A program made the translations under genes and the position numbers. This document shows, piece by piece, positions 33,802-43,732 of a stretch of DNA of 64,000 bases. How positions within the stretch are numbered: the stretch's first letter is position 1; the number at the start of each line of letters is the position of its first letter. Under the pieces are notes generated by a model. The model had not been told where the DNA came from. It did not search any database and worked only from the letters and a program-made list of their open reading frames with translations. Source of the DNA: Diphasiastrum complanatum (taxonomy: Eukaryota; Streptophyta; Lycopodiopsida; Lycopodiales; Lycopodiaceae); assembly GCA_029204225.1 (NCBI GenBank), contig CM055099.1, forward strand, positions 65,683,852-65,747,851, written 5' to 3'.

Positions 33802-34628
33802 TGTTGAATCTCACACGTGTGGACTATCCACAACATGTACTTGTGATCTCCTAAGGTGTGTAGATGCACCAAGATCAAGATTAGATTGAGATTCAGGATC
33901 TATCTTTGATTATATGGCAAAAACACACTACTACATGCATTCATTCACTTCCAACTCTCACTCACACATGTGGGAAGTGTTCCAAAAATATTCTAAGTGA
34001 AAACAAGCTGCTCTCCTCGGGTAGAGAGAGAAAAACCATCATGAGCTCTCGGGTAGAGAGAGAAAACTAGAAATTCAATGACACTCAAAATCCACTCAAT
34101 CTCACAATCAATTAGATCCAAAATGAGGAGTACAATGATACTAATATATTCATGAGCTACCACTATGCTTAACTATGATTGGATCACACTTTGCCACCTC
34201 TTAATCCTATTGGACCATTGATCCATGCACCTCTAAATTCTATTGGACTATATTCAAGCACACCTCAAATTCCTATTGAACCACACATGGTTTCACCTCT
34301 AAATCCTATTGGACCTCTTAAACTTCATCAAACAAAAGCATTACACTTGTCTACACTCTAATTGGCACAAGTTTGGCCTCCTACTCTATTTTGGCTCAAT
34401 AGTGGCATTACAAGTGGAAATGGATAATTTGCCATCTATGCCAAATTTGACCCTATCAACATCCTACACCTAAATTCTTGACTATAAAATTCTATGAGAC
34501 CCCTATATCAAACATTTTGATTCACTTTACAATTCTCCACACGTGGGAACATCCTCCACACATGTGAGATTCACTTACAAACTTCTATCATAAAAAATAC
34601 CAAGTTAGATTTTTGCCTATTTCTCACA
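33802..34628 (-). repeat. Copia-1 right LTR (5' LTR)
   Basis: 827 bp, TGTTGAATCTC to TTTCTCACA, followed at once by the GCCAG target duplication. It retains the CACACGTGTG palindrome at 33,812-33,821, a G-box type element. P-L-N-P-I-G-P repeats lie at about 34,200-34,315. Confidence 0.92.
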
Positions 34629-35279
34629 GCCAGGCTCTCTGCAATTCGAACATAATGGTAGATAACCAATCACTTTCACGGTTGAGGACAGTCAGGAGAA
34701 AAATGTCCTGGCTCTCCACAGTTGTAGCAGTTGCCCAAAATTGGTTTGATCGCGGTTTGAGACTTCGCTGGTCCAATAAATTCAGGAGGATTATGCCTTC
34801 TTGGTGCGAACTTGGGTTTGTCCTGTTGGGCTGATGTTGCAGTACCCTGTACATAGTTAGTAGTCGCTTCATTTTGAAAAATAAAAGTACCTGTTGGGCA
34901 GGATCTTCAATGTATTTGACATTCACAATAGTGCAGTCTTCCTTAGTGTGTCCAAAAGTTCCACATTTCATACACCACATTCCTGAGTTGGAAGAAGACG
35001 CTTTTGCTCTTTTATCTGTAACTTCAGAGATCTGCACTTTCGTCATTAAACTTTTTATTAAGGTCAGCCATATTACTCTTCCAAAGCTTTTCAACTTTAG
35101 AAGTTGACGACTTATCCTCGACAACTTTCGTGTCGTCCTTTCGTTTAATTCGTCATTTATTCTTTCTCTCTACTTCTAATTCTGATGAATTGCTGCTTTC
35201 AAATTCAGAGCTTGAAGAATTAGTACTTGAATCAGAATCTAAATCTTCATCGCTATCAATGGCGTCGAAAATTGGTATA
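34629..35279 (-). pseudogene. Gypsy gag nucleocapsid with several zinc knuckles, split by Copia-1
   Basis: The 5' end is an acidic Ser-rich run (35,160-35,270) that directly touches the right LTR. Knuckle 1 is C-M-K-C-G-T-F-G-H-T-K-E-D-C (34,933-34,974). Knuckle 2 is C-Y-N-C-G-E-P-G-H-F-S-P-D-C (about 34,690-34,735, another frame). The start of knuckle 3 is C-S-N-C-R-E-P-G (about 34,632-34,660), ending at the Copia insertion; its H...C half is at 29,520-29,553. A TGA near 35,143 and frame changes break the protein. Matrix/capsid regions are missing. Multiple knuckles in one Gag are less usual than one or two. Confidence 0.8.
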
Positions 35280-37143
35280 TGTTGTACTATACCAATAGGG
35301 TTAATATAGATTTTAGAGTAAATAATGTCGTTCCCACATAGGACAGCATTAGAAAGTTATGTTTTTGGTACAATTATGGCAAGTGGTTTTGAGTGTTATT
35401 CTGGTTGTCGACAGACATTAAAAAGTAACCAGTATTACTTATATTTGGGATGGGTAGTGTTAATAAATTCAGAACAACAATCTGGCCTCTATCGAATTGG
35501 ATGAAGCGCGTTCTACAAATGAGATGTTATCAGAGTAGTACAGCGGTACTACACTCTGGCTGATTAAGGTGTCAACAGAGAATCGAGAATTGTTCGATGT
35601 ATTTGCAACTGTGCAGACAAGTAATTAATCGCGTTCGCGAACTATTCGTTTCTAGACAGAATTCCTTAACAACTAAAGTCCAAGATAATGGTTAAAGAAC
35701 ACGAAGAGTTTTAGAATACGTTAGGAACTTATGTCAATGCCAATCAGGAAGACAGATCAGAGACTTAATTCTTCAGGCAGGAACTGTCATCACATATGTA
35801 TACATACAGCTTTATTCAATGATCGTGCTAGACTTTACCAAAGATAGTCGGTATTCGAGTGCCGAAAAGAAGGTATTCATGACAGACGAATAAGATATAT
35901 ATTTCCAAAAAATGACTTAGGCTTCTTCATAATTTATACTTATCCAGCTCATATCTTCATTTTCGAGTATATCATGCCATATTTATGTTGATATTTAATA
36001 TTTAACATTTTCGTGGCATCACATATCCCCTTCCTCAAATGTGAAACGTCCTCATGAACATATCATCTTTATTTCAAGGAGTATTTGAGAAACATTTGTG
36101 AAAAAAGTACAAAAAGGACCAAGAGTGGATCCTAATTTGATCCTCAAGAGGTATTGGTTGTCAGATTACTTGATCTATCAATCTACTTCAGATTAAGATC
36201 AATCTAGATCAATTCTAGACACAAAATCCTAACAAGAACAATCATTAATTGAAGGTAAGTGTACTTTATGGTTTCACACGTGTGAAACACTGTCTGAGTA
36301 CGGACTCCAACCTTAAAATCAAGTACACATTGATAGAACCTCAAAACAATCAAAACAAATATAGACAAATGGAGAGAATCACTCAAAATTGCTTCCAAAA
36401 CCAAGATTGGTGTCTCACCTTGATTATGGCCAAATGTGGCTCTATATATACAATAAGTGGGAGCTCATGGTACTGATCATCCCTATGATCCCACATGTGT
36501 GAAGGTGCTTTGTCATATGATGATTTATCATGCAAAACTGACACTTGGACAAAACCTTCTATTTTGAGCACTTTTGGTCCATTTTCCTTCTATATGGAGA
36601 TCTACTTGGAAATCTTCTAGAAGTCAAAATTTGCCTACTTCAGCTTATTCCACACATGTGAGCTGTCCTCTACACATGGGATATGACACCTAACCAAAGG
36701 ATGTGGCTCATGCAATCAATAGATTGATGCCATGTGTCATATGTCTAGAAAACTAGTTTTTGGCTTTTTTAGCCACTAGAACTTGAATTAAATCATATGT
36801 ACAACCTATATGATTATGGTACATGACAAGTACACTATTTTCACACGTGGGAACAGGCTCCACACATGTGTGTTTATCTATATACAAGATTTTTGGCCTC
36901 TACCAAGCTTATTTTTGCATTTTTCACAACATTCTTGTTCGTCAGATTTTCGTTGAGGCGCAAAGATATTTCTTCATCTTAGAGAATATGTGTCTTGCTG
37001 TTTCTTTTAATTGAATAGGTTGTTTTGAGTTGATCTTTGAAGTGCTGATGAAAACTGAAATCAAATTTTAAAACATCTTTAAACTTCAAAAAGTCAGCAT
37101 CCCATAGAAACAGCACCACAAAAAAGACACGAATGAATTTTCA
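35280..37143 (-). repeat. Gypsy right LTR, deleted and interrupted
   Basis: Matches the other copies from TGTTGTACTATACC to about 35,896, then skips about 490 bp of LTR (joined within a short ATAAGATAT/GAGATATAT-like microhomology) and continues. It is interrupted at 36,097-36,928 by a solo LTR and ends TTTTCA at 37,143. Sequence is more divergent than between the other two copies. It serves as the right LTR of this element and the left LTR of the truncated copy to its right. Confidence 0.7.
36097..36928. mobile_element. Solo LTR, 832 bp, with 5-bp target duplication
   Basis: Starts TGTGAAAAA and ends TTTTTCACA (9-bp inverted ends), flanked by ACATT at 36,092-36,096 and 36,929-36,933. The uninterrupted site GAGAAACATTCTTG is present in the 12.5- and 24.4-kb LTR copies, which proves the insertion. 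It contains CACACGTGTG (36,277-36,286) and related CACGTG/CATGTG motifs, and its end resembles the Copia-1 LTR end (TTTTTGC...TTTYTCACA), but its start differs. I infer LTR-LTR recombination of a Copia related to Copia-1. Confidence 0.88.
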
Positions 37144-38592
37144 GGAATGATTCAGTTCTTCATATAACTTCTGAGCAAGCTCTAAGTTCTGTTGAGCTTC
37201 GATCAAGGGCAAGTCTTCTTTTGATTTGGTATAGCGGCCAACTGGTAAATTGTTGAATTCTTCTAACGTAATCGGAAGTAATGTTCCATCGAACAACTCC
37301 TGGGTTAACTTGGTATCTTCATCTGAATCACTTCGTAGAGTGATTTCTTTATAGTAACGAGCTGAAAATCTAATAAAATTGCTTTTAACCTAAAGGTTCT
37401 GAACAAAAAATAATGTCTTTGTCACAAAGGTACCAAACTGCCAAAATGTATATGTACAAAATTGGTTATAACGAAATGACTTCTTTTTATCTTGCAAATT
37501 ATGGCGAATCTCCGCAAAATATTCTGCAAGGTTTCACTCCCAATCCACATATAGACTGAATAATTCCGGATAATCCATATTGATATTTATTAGCAGACTT
37601 GCATCGTCGAATGCGCCTAAATCTACAACCGCTTGTGGTTTGTACAGCTGAAACTGTGACTTTTGCTTCCAAAAATGTCGCTTATTATCTTCGTTTCGCA
37701 AAAATTGAATTTCTTTGATACGGATATATTCAAGAGCATACATATCCAAAGAGCCTATGTATAATTGCCGATCCGAAAGGTATGACTTGGAATTTACCCT
37801 GGATTATGCCCTAGCAGAGACATCATTTCTGCTCGATAGTGAGCTGGGCCCATATCCAGAGAAAGTCGTCCTTCTCCCATGGTCACTTCCAGTTGTCAAA
37901 GGCAATGCCTACTGCGCCTGGTAGCATCATGTAATCCACACGCCATTGCAACTCAATATTAAAAGCATGTGGACACCATTTCCAGAAGCAATCACCAAAT
38001 GCACGAAATCTGTCAACACATACCTTCGACTGATTTCGCCGCATTCGCTTTGGCTGAGTAGATGTAGTTGCAAAATCCTGAGTTTGCAACTCAGCAGCCA
38101 GCTTCTGATCTTCCATTTTTTGCTTTTGGGTTGACAGCTCCTGTTCGAGCTGGTCAATCTTCGCGACAACCTCCAGGAATTCTGGATGGTCAGAGGCTCT
38201 GGTGCAGGCAGACACAGCTTGGAGTTGCTGTGTAAGTTCATCAATTCGCAGCAGGGCCTGCAGATAATCATCGTGCGCATCGGGCCTGCTGCAAGATGGG
38301 GTGGCATCACTGGAGAGCTCCTTCAGCTCCGCCAACTCTTCCTCGACAAGAGCCTTCGCATCCTCGAGCGGTTGTAAGAACTCGACTCGAAAATTGTCGA
38401 GCATCTGGCCTTGGAGCTGGTTCAGCTTCGTGAGATCGACAGTGATTGACCTTGTGATGATGCTCAGGGACAAAGCAGCTTCTGCCTTTAATCTTGTCAT
38501 TCGCTCCTCCTGTAGATGTTTCTAGACTGCGACATTCTGTTGATTTGCAGCCAAAAGTTGCTGCTTCAAAGAATCATTCTGAGTAGCTGGCT
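37144..38592 (-). pseudogene. Second copy of the Gypsy coiled-coil ORF
   Basis: Frame 37,883-38,500 (205 codons) is longer at its N-terminus than the 25-kb copy: M-T-R-L-K-A-E-A-A-L, then V-E-E-E-L-A-E-L-K-E-L, then the shared heptad-rich part and W-R-V-D-Y-M-M-L-P-G. Upstream of the Met the same frame continues (L-K-Q-Q-L-L-A-A-N-Q-Q-N) across one TAG to the break at 38,592, so the true start lies beyond. Frame 37,534-37,749 holds the Y-A-L-E-Y-I-R-I-K part. It lies outside the right LTR, so it belongs to a second, truncated element arranged head-to-tail with the first. Confidence 0.55.
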
Positions 38593-39233
38593 ACAATGTA
38601 TATATGCAAATGATAATGTCATCATATCAAATAATGGGAGAAATGTTGTTAGTGATATTGACAACGATTGCATGTTATTTGTGTTATGATTGTGTAATAC
38701 ATCCCACTACAACCACCATTTACATTTTGGGGTTGAACGTATATGATCTTGCCTAGTGAACACTTTCCAGAAGCTGGTTTGGGAGTTTTTGCTTTAAGTA
38801 GTATATTAGGTCCCTCTAAATAGTGTTGTGGCAGTGATGCCCTTATGTAGGACCTCAATTCAATTGGGGTGATTATCATACTTTGTGTCATCACCAGTGG
38901 AGGATGCAAGTATATGGTTTGAATCCAAATGCATGTTTTTTAGAGGAGCAATGCATGCAAGGATGCACCATCTCAAGTGCAAATCATACATACGTTGATG
39001 GACGTCTAGTTGTGCATGGAAACATTACTACTTACATAAATAGTTCCATAGCCCACCCTTTATTGACAAATTGTGATTTTGAGGAACACACCAATGGAAA
39101 ACAAGAATATTGCATTAGGAATGTAAAGGGCACTTATGTAATGGTATGTGCCACTAGATCTATCAAGGTTGGGAGGAATTGTTCATCAAATATAGTTTCA
39201 ACCATCCTTTGCCCAAATGTCTGTAAAAGCTAA
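38593..39233 (+). pseudogene. Module C copy 3 (cysteine-rich block)
   Basis: ORF 38,883-39,233 (116 codons, plus) is one of the two longest versions, starting M-C-H-H-Q-W-R-M-Q-V-Y-G and including N-A-C-F-L-E-E-Q-C-M-Q-G-C, then C-D-F-E-E-H-T-N-G-K-Q-E-Y-C. Compared with 42.8 kb it lacks the upstream Y-N-W-G-D-W part in frame. Its left edge (CTGGCTACAATG) abuts the truncated Gypsy ORF. Confidence 0.45.
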
Positions 39234-40619
39234 TAAGTCAAATGTCAATATCTAAAGTGATATGCAAATATGTATAATACATGCATTCTTTGTGAAAAAT
39301 TGCGTATATTTGCAAATCTAGCCATGTAGTATAATGTAAATTTTGTACAAAGTGGGTTCCACACATGTGAGGCGAAGATGCAACAAGGCAAACCACTCCT
39401 AATGTAGGTTAGGTCAAGTCAAGAGAGTTGGTCATGTCTATTTGGTAGTGATCCCTACGTTATAGGACCTACATCTTGATTTGTGATAAGATTTTGACCA
39501 ACTAGCTACCTACCTAGCATGACTCTAGGAAATAGACTAGGGTGTCGTTTTAGGTTAAAAAGACTGCGTTAACGTCCTTATTACATGCTGGAAATTCACC
39601 TAACTTTACAAAGCAAGTCACTTTTGCTATGTACAATCCCATCTCATTGGCAATCTTGAGCTAGTTCACTATGTACATTGAGTTTTTGTGATCCAAATGA
39701 AACCAAAGTAATTTGTACTTGTTTCTCAGCTTGCAGGCCATATGACAGCATGTAGTAAATATGTGTGAAGTCGGATTTGATGATTGATTAATGCTTTTGA
39801 TTGCCATTGCGTGTTGTTTATCTTGGGACCACTGCTTAATGAAGAGTGCCTATGAAGACTCCATACATGACCTTTTGGAAATAAAGCCAAAAGGGCACTT
39901 TTGGTACTTAGGCACAATGTCAGCCGCCAAGAAATGGTGACAGCCGCCCAGCGACAATGACAGACAACTGCCTGACAGTTAATCATATTAAGTTAAGGTT
40001 CTTCAAAACAAGAATGACATAAGAGAAGGTTGGCACACTATATAGTGTGGACTAGCATTAACAAAAAAAGAGAAGGAGAGAAAAGCAATGAGAAAAAGAT
40101 AAAATTGGAAGGAATCAGAGACGGATGTGTCTATCAGAATTCCGATACATACTGAAAATATAGAATGACTGAATACTATAGAACTTTAAAGCTTCTACGC
40201 AGGAACCTGCTTCTTGAATTGATGTAACTCGCACTACACACTACCACCAAATACAACCAAAAGATTGCTATAATTGGAACTTTTTATGATCCAGGGTTGA
40301 AAGAAACGTGCGTTTTGAGTGAATGGTTTTCTCTCCATTTCTGCTTCGCAATTTATACTAAAAAGCCTGCTCTCGCTCGCTCGCTCGCACTCTCACTCTC
40401 ACTCTCACAGTCACATAGAGGTGCACGCTGTGGCTATGACAAGAAATCTCATTTTTGAGTGCGTTCCACGTTGGAACACCTCCTCTTGAGCTTGACTTGG
40501 CTTACGCGGCAACCGTTAGAAGTAGGGGCATTAGTTTTGTATTTAATGCACTCTTTATCACCTACATAACAAAAAGACAATGACTTTGCTTTACGGGTAC
40601 CAACATCAACAAGCAAGGA
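39234..40619 (+). repeat. Module A copy 6 (plus), most complete
   Basis: Full-length A: outer part 39,234-39,820, GGGACCACTGCTTAATGAAG (39,825), TATA palindrome CACACTATATAGTGTG (40,034-40,049), purine-rich leader (40,065-40,100) and the CTCGCTCGCTCGCACTCTC run (40,370-40,400), ending where reversed module I starts. Confidence 0.5.
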
Positions 40620-41145
40620 CACATTAGGTATCTCCTCTCATTAAGAAATAAGGTAGTACAATGGAATGATTATAAAAGGTAGGTATTAAAAGATAAAAGG
40701 TAGGTATTAAAAGAACCACTTTCTGGTTTCTGTGCATTGAACCCATCAAAGCTAGATTCATCTCTAGTATTTGAAGGGACACTCTTAAAAAAATTTGACC
40801 TCCTAAGTTGTTCTTATTTGCCATATTCAAGTCTCACTCCTCTTTTTGTAGCACCTATTACCTTCAAATATCATTTGGGTAACTCCCTTGCAGTCTCAGC
40901 CTCGAGCTTCTCTTTGTCAATTGGACCTTCCTCTTCCTAATCAACTTTGTCCATTACTTTCGCATACACTCCATCATCCAATGACTCATAGATCACCTTG
41001 TTTTTTTTCATGCATGTCCATTTTGTCAAAAAATGCATCCTTGGCTATATTAAGCTTTTATGCATCTCTATCATAAAGCCTACATGCTAGCCTTCTCATC
41101 ATAGTCAAGAAAAATGCATTTATTAGCGTAAGCATCAAGCTTCCT
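40620..41145 (-). pseudogene. Module I copy 4: Copia integrase C-terminal remnant, most complete
   Basis: The minus strand reads K-L-D-A-Y-A-N-K-C-I-F-L-D-Y-D-E-K near 41,100-41,150, then A-C-R-L-Y-D-R-D-A and A-F-F-D-K-M-D-M-H, then the acidic linker and S-F-D-G-F-N-A-Q-K-P-E-S-G. This is the order expected at the end of copia integrase and the start of the linker to RT. A GGTAGGTATTAAAAGA tandem duplication (40,679-40,712) is private to this copy. Confidence 0.55.
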
Positions 41146-41376
41146 CCAGTGTTCATTAGGAGAAGCAAGCACCATGGGCATGGGATTCTTGCATCAATAA
41201 ACACTTCAAACTAAGGGAAATGATAAAAAGTGTCGTAGATTTTAATCTTTACATTCTACATCATGATTGATATGTGTTCATTGTATTATATGTCAATGAT
41301 TTGATCATCATTGGAAGCAATCAAATATTGATAGATCGCCAAATCAAATTCATCCAATGCTTTCAACATGAGTTAT
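41146..41376 (+). pseudogene. Copia RT fragment, YVND
   Basis: The plus strand reads K-Q-A-P-W-A-W-D-S-C-I, then F-K-L-R-E-M-I-K-S, D-F-N-L-Y-I-L-H-H-D, a TGA stop, and L-Y-V-N-D-L-I-I-I-G-S-N. K-Q-A-P-x-A-W followed by the Y-V-D-D box is the copia RT signature. The catalytic box is Y-V-N-D. It lies head-to-head with the integrase remnant on its left, an arrangement mirrored at 51.2-51.8 kb, so the inversion pre-dates their duplication. Confidence 0.68.
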
Positions 41377-42186
41377 TAGGGGGCTAAATTAACACCTAAT
41401 GACCTGACCTTTACAGGCTTTTAATAATCTGTTGTAACAGAGAGCCCCACATTCGGCTAAAGTTCATGTATCTATACACATCATGCTGCTTGAACATAAC
41501 CGAAATTCTCGAACTTGTGACGTGTCGTAACCATTCCGCTTACAGTCACTCACGATGGTTTCCTCTTCTTGATAATGACGCGACCTTCATACACGGAACT
41601 ACCTATATAATGACCCTACCTCGAACATTAATCATACAAAATGTTTACATATAAAATGTTACACATGGCCTTCATAAACTTTTGGCAGATACAACATTCA
41701 CATTATCTTTAACATTTTGTACATATTAACTTTAATTATTGCAATGCCCATATTGGCCTAACACATATCCCTGAGGAAATAAAGATGAGTTCCACTGAGT
41801 CTTATTTCTTGCTACGCTTCAGCTATTTCCGACAGCGCACCGCCTTACTGTCATTGTCACTATCACTTTCATTCGAAGTAGCCACTTCTGACCATGAAAC
41901 CACAGAATGCGCCAAGCCCCTTTCATCAATTGTGAAGGGTTTGAAGGTTGCACATGCCCAACACTTCGTAAAGCTAGTATTTTTGGCAACTCTAATAATT
42001 TTGTGGTGGCCACTATTGTAGGCAAAGATGTATCACTCATAACACTTCCAACTGGCGCCAACTTCAAATGCCATAATGGTTGTAGCAATAATTGACCATT
42101 ATCATCCACAATTCGTGACACCAACTGTGATGTCGACGCTGTGAGCATGGTTTGATTTAGCCATTCCATTGTAAGTAATGTATAAC
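41377..42186 (-). repeat. Modules B and Y, copy 6
   Basis: B (41,440-41,800) followed by the C-terminal part of Y on the minus strand (ORF 41,819-42,169, 116 codons; L-L-L-Q-P-L-W-H-L and G-S-V-M-S-D-T-S). Y is cut at about 42,187 by a junction to reversed module A in the sequence GTATAACG/GAGTCTTC. Confidence 0.42.
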
Positions 42187-42814
42187 GGAGTCTTCATATG
42201 CACTCCTCATTAAGCAGTGGTCCCAAGACAAACAACAAGCAATGGCAATCAAAAGCATTAATCAATCATCAAATCTGACTTCACACGTGTTTACTACAGG
42301 CTGTAGTACAGCCTGCAAGCTGAGAAACAAGTACAAATTACTTTGGTTATTTGGATCACAAAAACTCAATGTACATAATGAACTAGCTCAAGATTGCCAA
42401 TGAGATGGAATTATACATAGCAAAAGTAACTTGCTTTGTAAAGTTAGGTGAATTTCCAGCACGTAATAAGGAAGTTAATGCACTCTCTTTGCCCTAAAAT
42501 GACACCCTAGTCTATTTCCTAGAGTCATGCTAGGTAGGTAGCTAGTTGGTCAAAATCTCATCACAAATCAAGGTGTAGGTCCTATAACGTAGGGAACACT
42601 ACCAAATAGACATGACCAACTCTCTTGACTTGACCTAACCTACATTGGGCGTGGTTTGCCATGTGGCATCTTGGCCTCACATGTGTGGAACTCGCTTATG
42701 TACAAAATTTACATTATAATACATGGCTAGATTTGCAAATATACGCAATTTTTCACAAAGAATGCATGTATTATACATATTTGCATATCACTTTAGATAT
42801 TGACATTTGACTTA
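42187..42814 (-). repeat. Module A outer part, copy 7 (reverse)
   Basis: Begins at the GGAGTGC/GGGACCACTGC end and contains only the outer ~600 bp of A (as 3,665-4,260 inverted), including GTTTACTACAGGCTGTAGTA (an inverted TACTACAG/CTGTAGTA motif, about 42,290). The TATA palindrome part is missing. Confidence 0.42.
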
Positions 42815-43219
42815 TTATCTTTTACAAAAATTTGGGCAAAGGATGGTTGAAACTATATTTGGTGAATAATTCCTCCCAACCTTGATAGATCTAGTGGCAC
42901 ATACCATTACATAAGTGCCCCTTACATTCTTAATGCAATATTCTTGTTTTCCACTGGTGTGGTCCTCAAAATCACAATTTGTCAGTAAAGGGTGGCCATT
43001 GGAACTATTTATGTAAGTAGTAATGTTTCCATGCACACCTAGACGTCCATTAACGTATGTATGATTTGCCCTTGAGATGTTGCATCCTTGCATGCATTGC
43101 TCCTCTAAGAAACATGCATTTGAATTCAAACCATATACTTGCATCTTCCATTGGTGATGGCACAAAGTATGCCAATCACCCCAATTGTATTGAGGTCCTA
43201 CATAAGGCATCACTGTCAC
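42815..43219 (-). CDS. Module C copy 4: best cysteine-rich ORF, unknown function
   Basis: 134 codons without interruption: M-T-V-M-P-Y-V-G-P-Q-Y-N-W-G-D-W-H, then C-H-H-Q-W-K-M-Q-V-Y-G, N-A-C-F-L-E-E-Q-C-M-Q-G-C, then N-H-T-Y-V and N-I-T-T-Y-I (possible N-glycosylation sites), C-D-F-E-D-H, E-Y-C-I-K-N-V, M-V-C-A-T-R, ending L-C-P-N-F-C-K-R. Nine cysteines and conserved spacing in four copies point to a folded extracellular-type protein at origin. No signal peptide is present, so the N-terminus is missing or lies in another exon. Embedded in repeats; expression is doubtful. Confidence 0.45.
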   Translation of the reverse strand: MTVMPYVGPQYNWGDWHTLCHHQWKMQVYGLNSNACFLEEQCMQGCNISRANHTYVNGRLGVHGNITTYINSSNGHPLLTNCDFEDHTSGKQEYCIKNVRGTYVMVCATRSIKVGRNYSPNIVSTILCPNFCKR

Positions 43220-43732
43220 AACAGTATTTAGAGGGACCTAATTATATTACTCAAAGCAAAAACTCCCAAACCAGCTTCCGGAAAGTGTTCACTAAGCATG
43301 ATTATATACGTTCAACTCCAATATGTAAATGGTGTTCCATTTAATGGTAATGGTGGTTGGAGTGGGATGTATTACACAATCATATCACAAGTAACATGCA
43401 ATCGTTGTCAATATCACGAACAATATTTCCCCCGTTATTTGATATGATGACATCGTCAATTGCATATATACATTGTAGCCAGCTACTCTGCCACATCAAA
43501 AGTAGTTATTATGAGACTATATATATTTGATTAATTGAGGTCTCAAAGTAAAGTATTGCTTGATTTTAGGGCCAAACTCTTTTGCGGTGTACCCCGCTCA
43601 TTATGGGTACTTTCTAAAATGGAAAGAGACCATTTTCTGAGTTCATGTACTCATAGGGGGTACCCATGGAGGTTGGTACTTTTCAATTTGGGAGGTGGCT
43701 GATTAATCCAAGGTCAAGGGTGGTGGTAAGAC
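43220..43732 (-). repeat. Module C left half and tail
   Basis: Contains the opposite-strand-readable part (V-N-G-V-P-F-N-G-N-G-G-W-S-G-M-Y-Y on plus, 43,315-43,385) and the tail to GGTGGTAAGAC, the same flank found before the 14.6-kb LTR. No additional gene. Confidence 0.4.

Larger units (their letters stand above)
29554..34628 (-). mobile_element. Copia-1: complete but non-autonomous Ty1/copia element
   Basis: 5,075 bp with two 827-bp LTRs, flanked by a perfect 5-bp direct repeat GCCAG (29,549-29,553 and 34,629-34,633). It inserted into the gag region of the Gypsy element and separates the CxxC half (right side) from the HxxxxC half (left side) of a zinc knuckle. Inside are gag, protease and scraps of integrase. 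RT and RNase H are replaced by an unrelated open region. The LTRs differ at about 24 of 827 positions by eye, mostly transitions. Confidence 0.93.
23149..37143 (-). mobile_element. Decayed Ty3/gypsy element carrying a nested Copia and a solo LTR
   Basis: Boundaries are LTR sequences at 23,149-24,637 and 35,280-37,143. On the minus strand the order is gag zinc knuckles, protease, RT, RNase H, integrase, coiled-coil ORF. The RT box F-I-D-D-F and the phrase G-I-E-V-D-K suggest the Athila/Tat side of plant Gypsy elements rather than chromoviruses (family knowledge; a tree would be decisive). Copia-1 accounts for 5,080 bp of its length with the target duplication. The 5' leader, primer site and gag N-terminus are missing, since acidic gag sequence abuts the right LTR directly. 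At least five in-frame stops and several frameshifts make it inactive. Confidence 0.8.

Noticed and set aside
34179-34361. 60-codon Pro-rich ORF, also at 58,206 and 63,700
   Set aside because: It is the translation of tandem units inside the Copia LTR; treated as an LTR repeat, not a gene.
35280-37143. Right Gypsy LTR as a simple partner of the left LTR with target duplication
   Set aside because: It is followed by a second coiled-coil ORF copy rather than by a target duplication, so it is shared between tandem elements.
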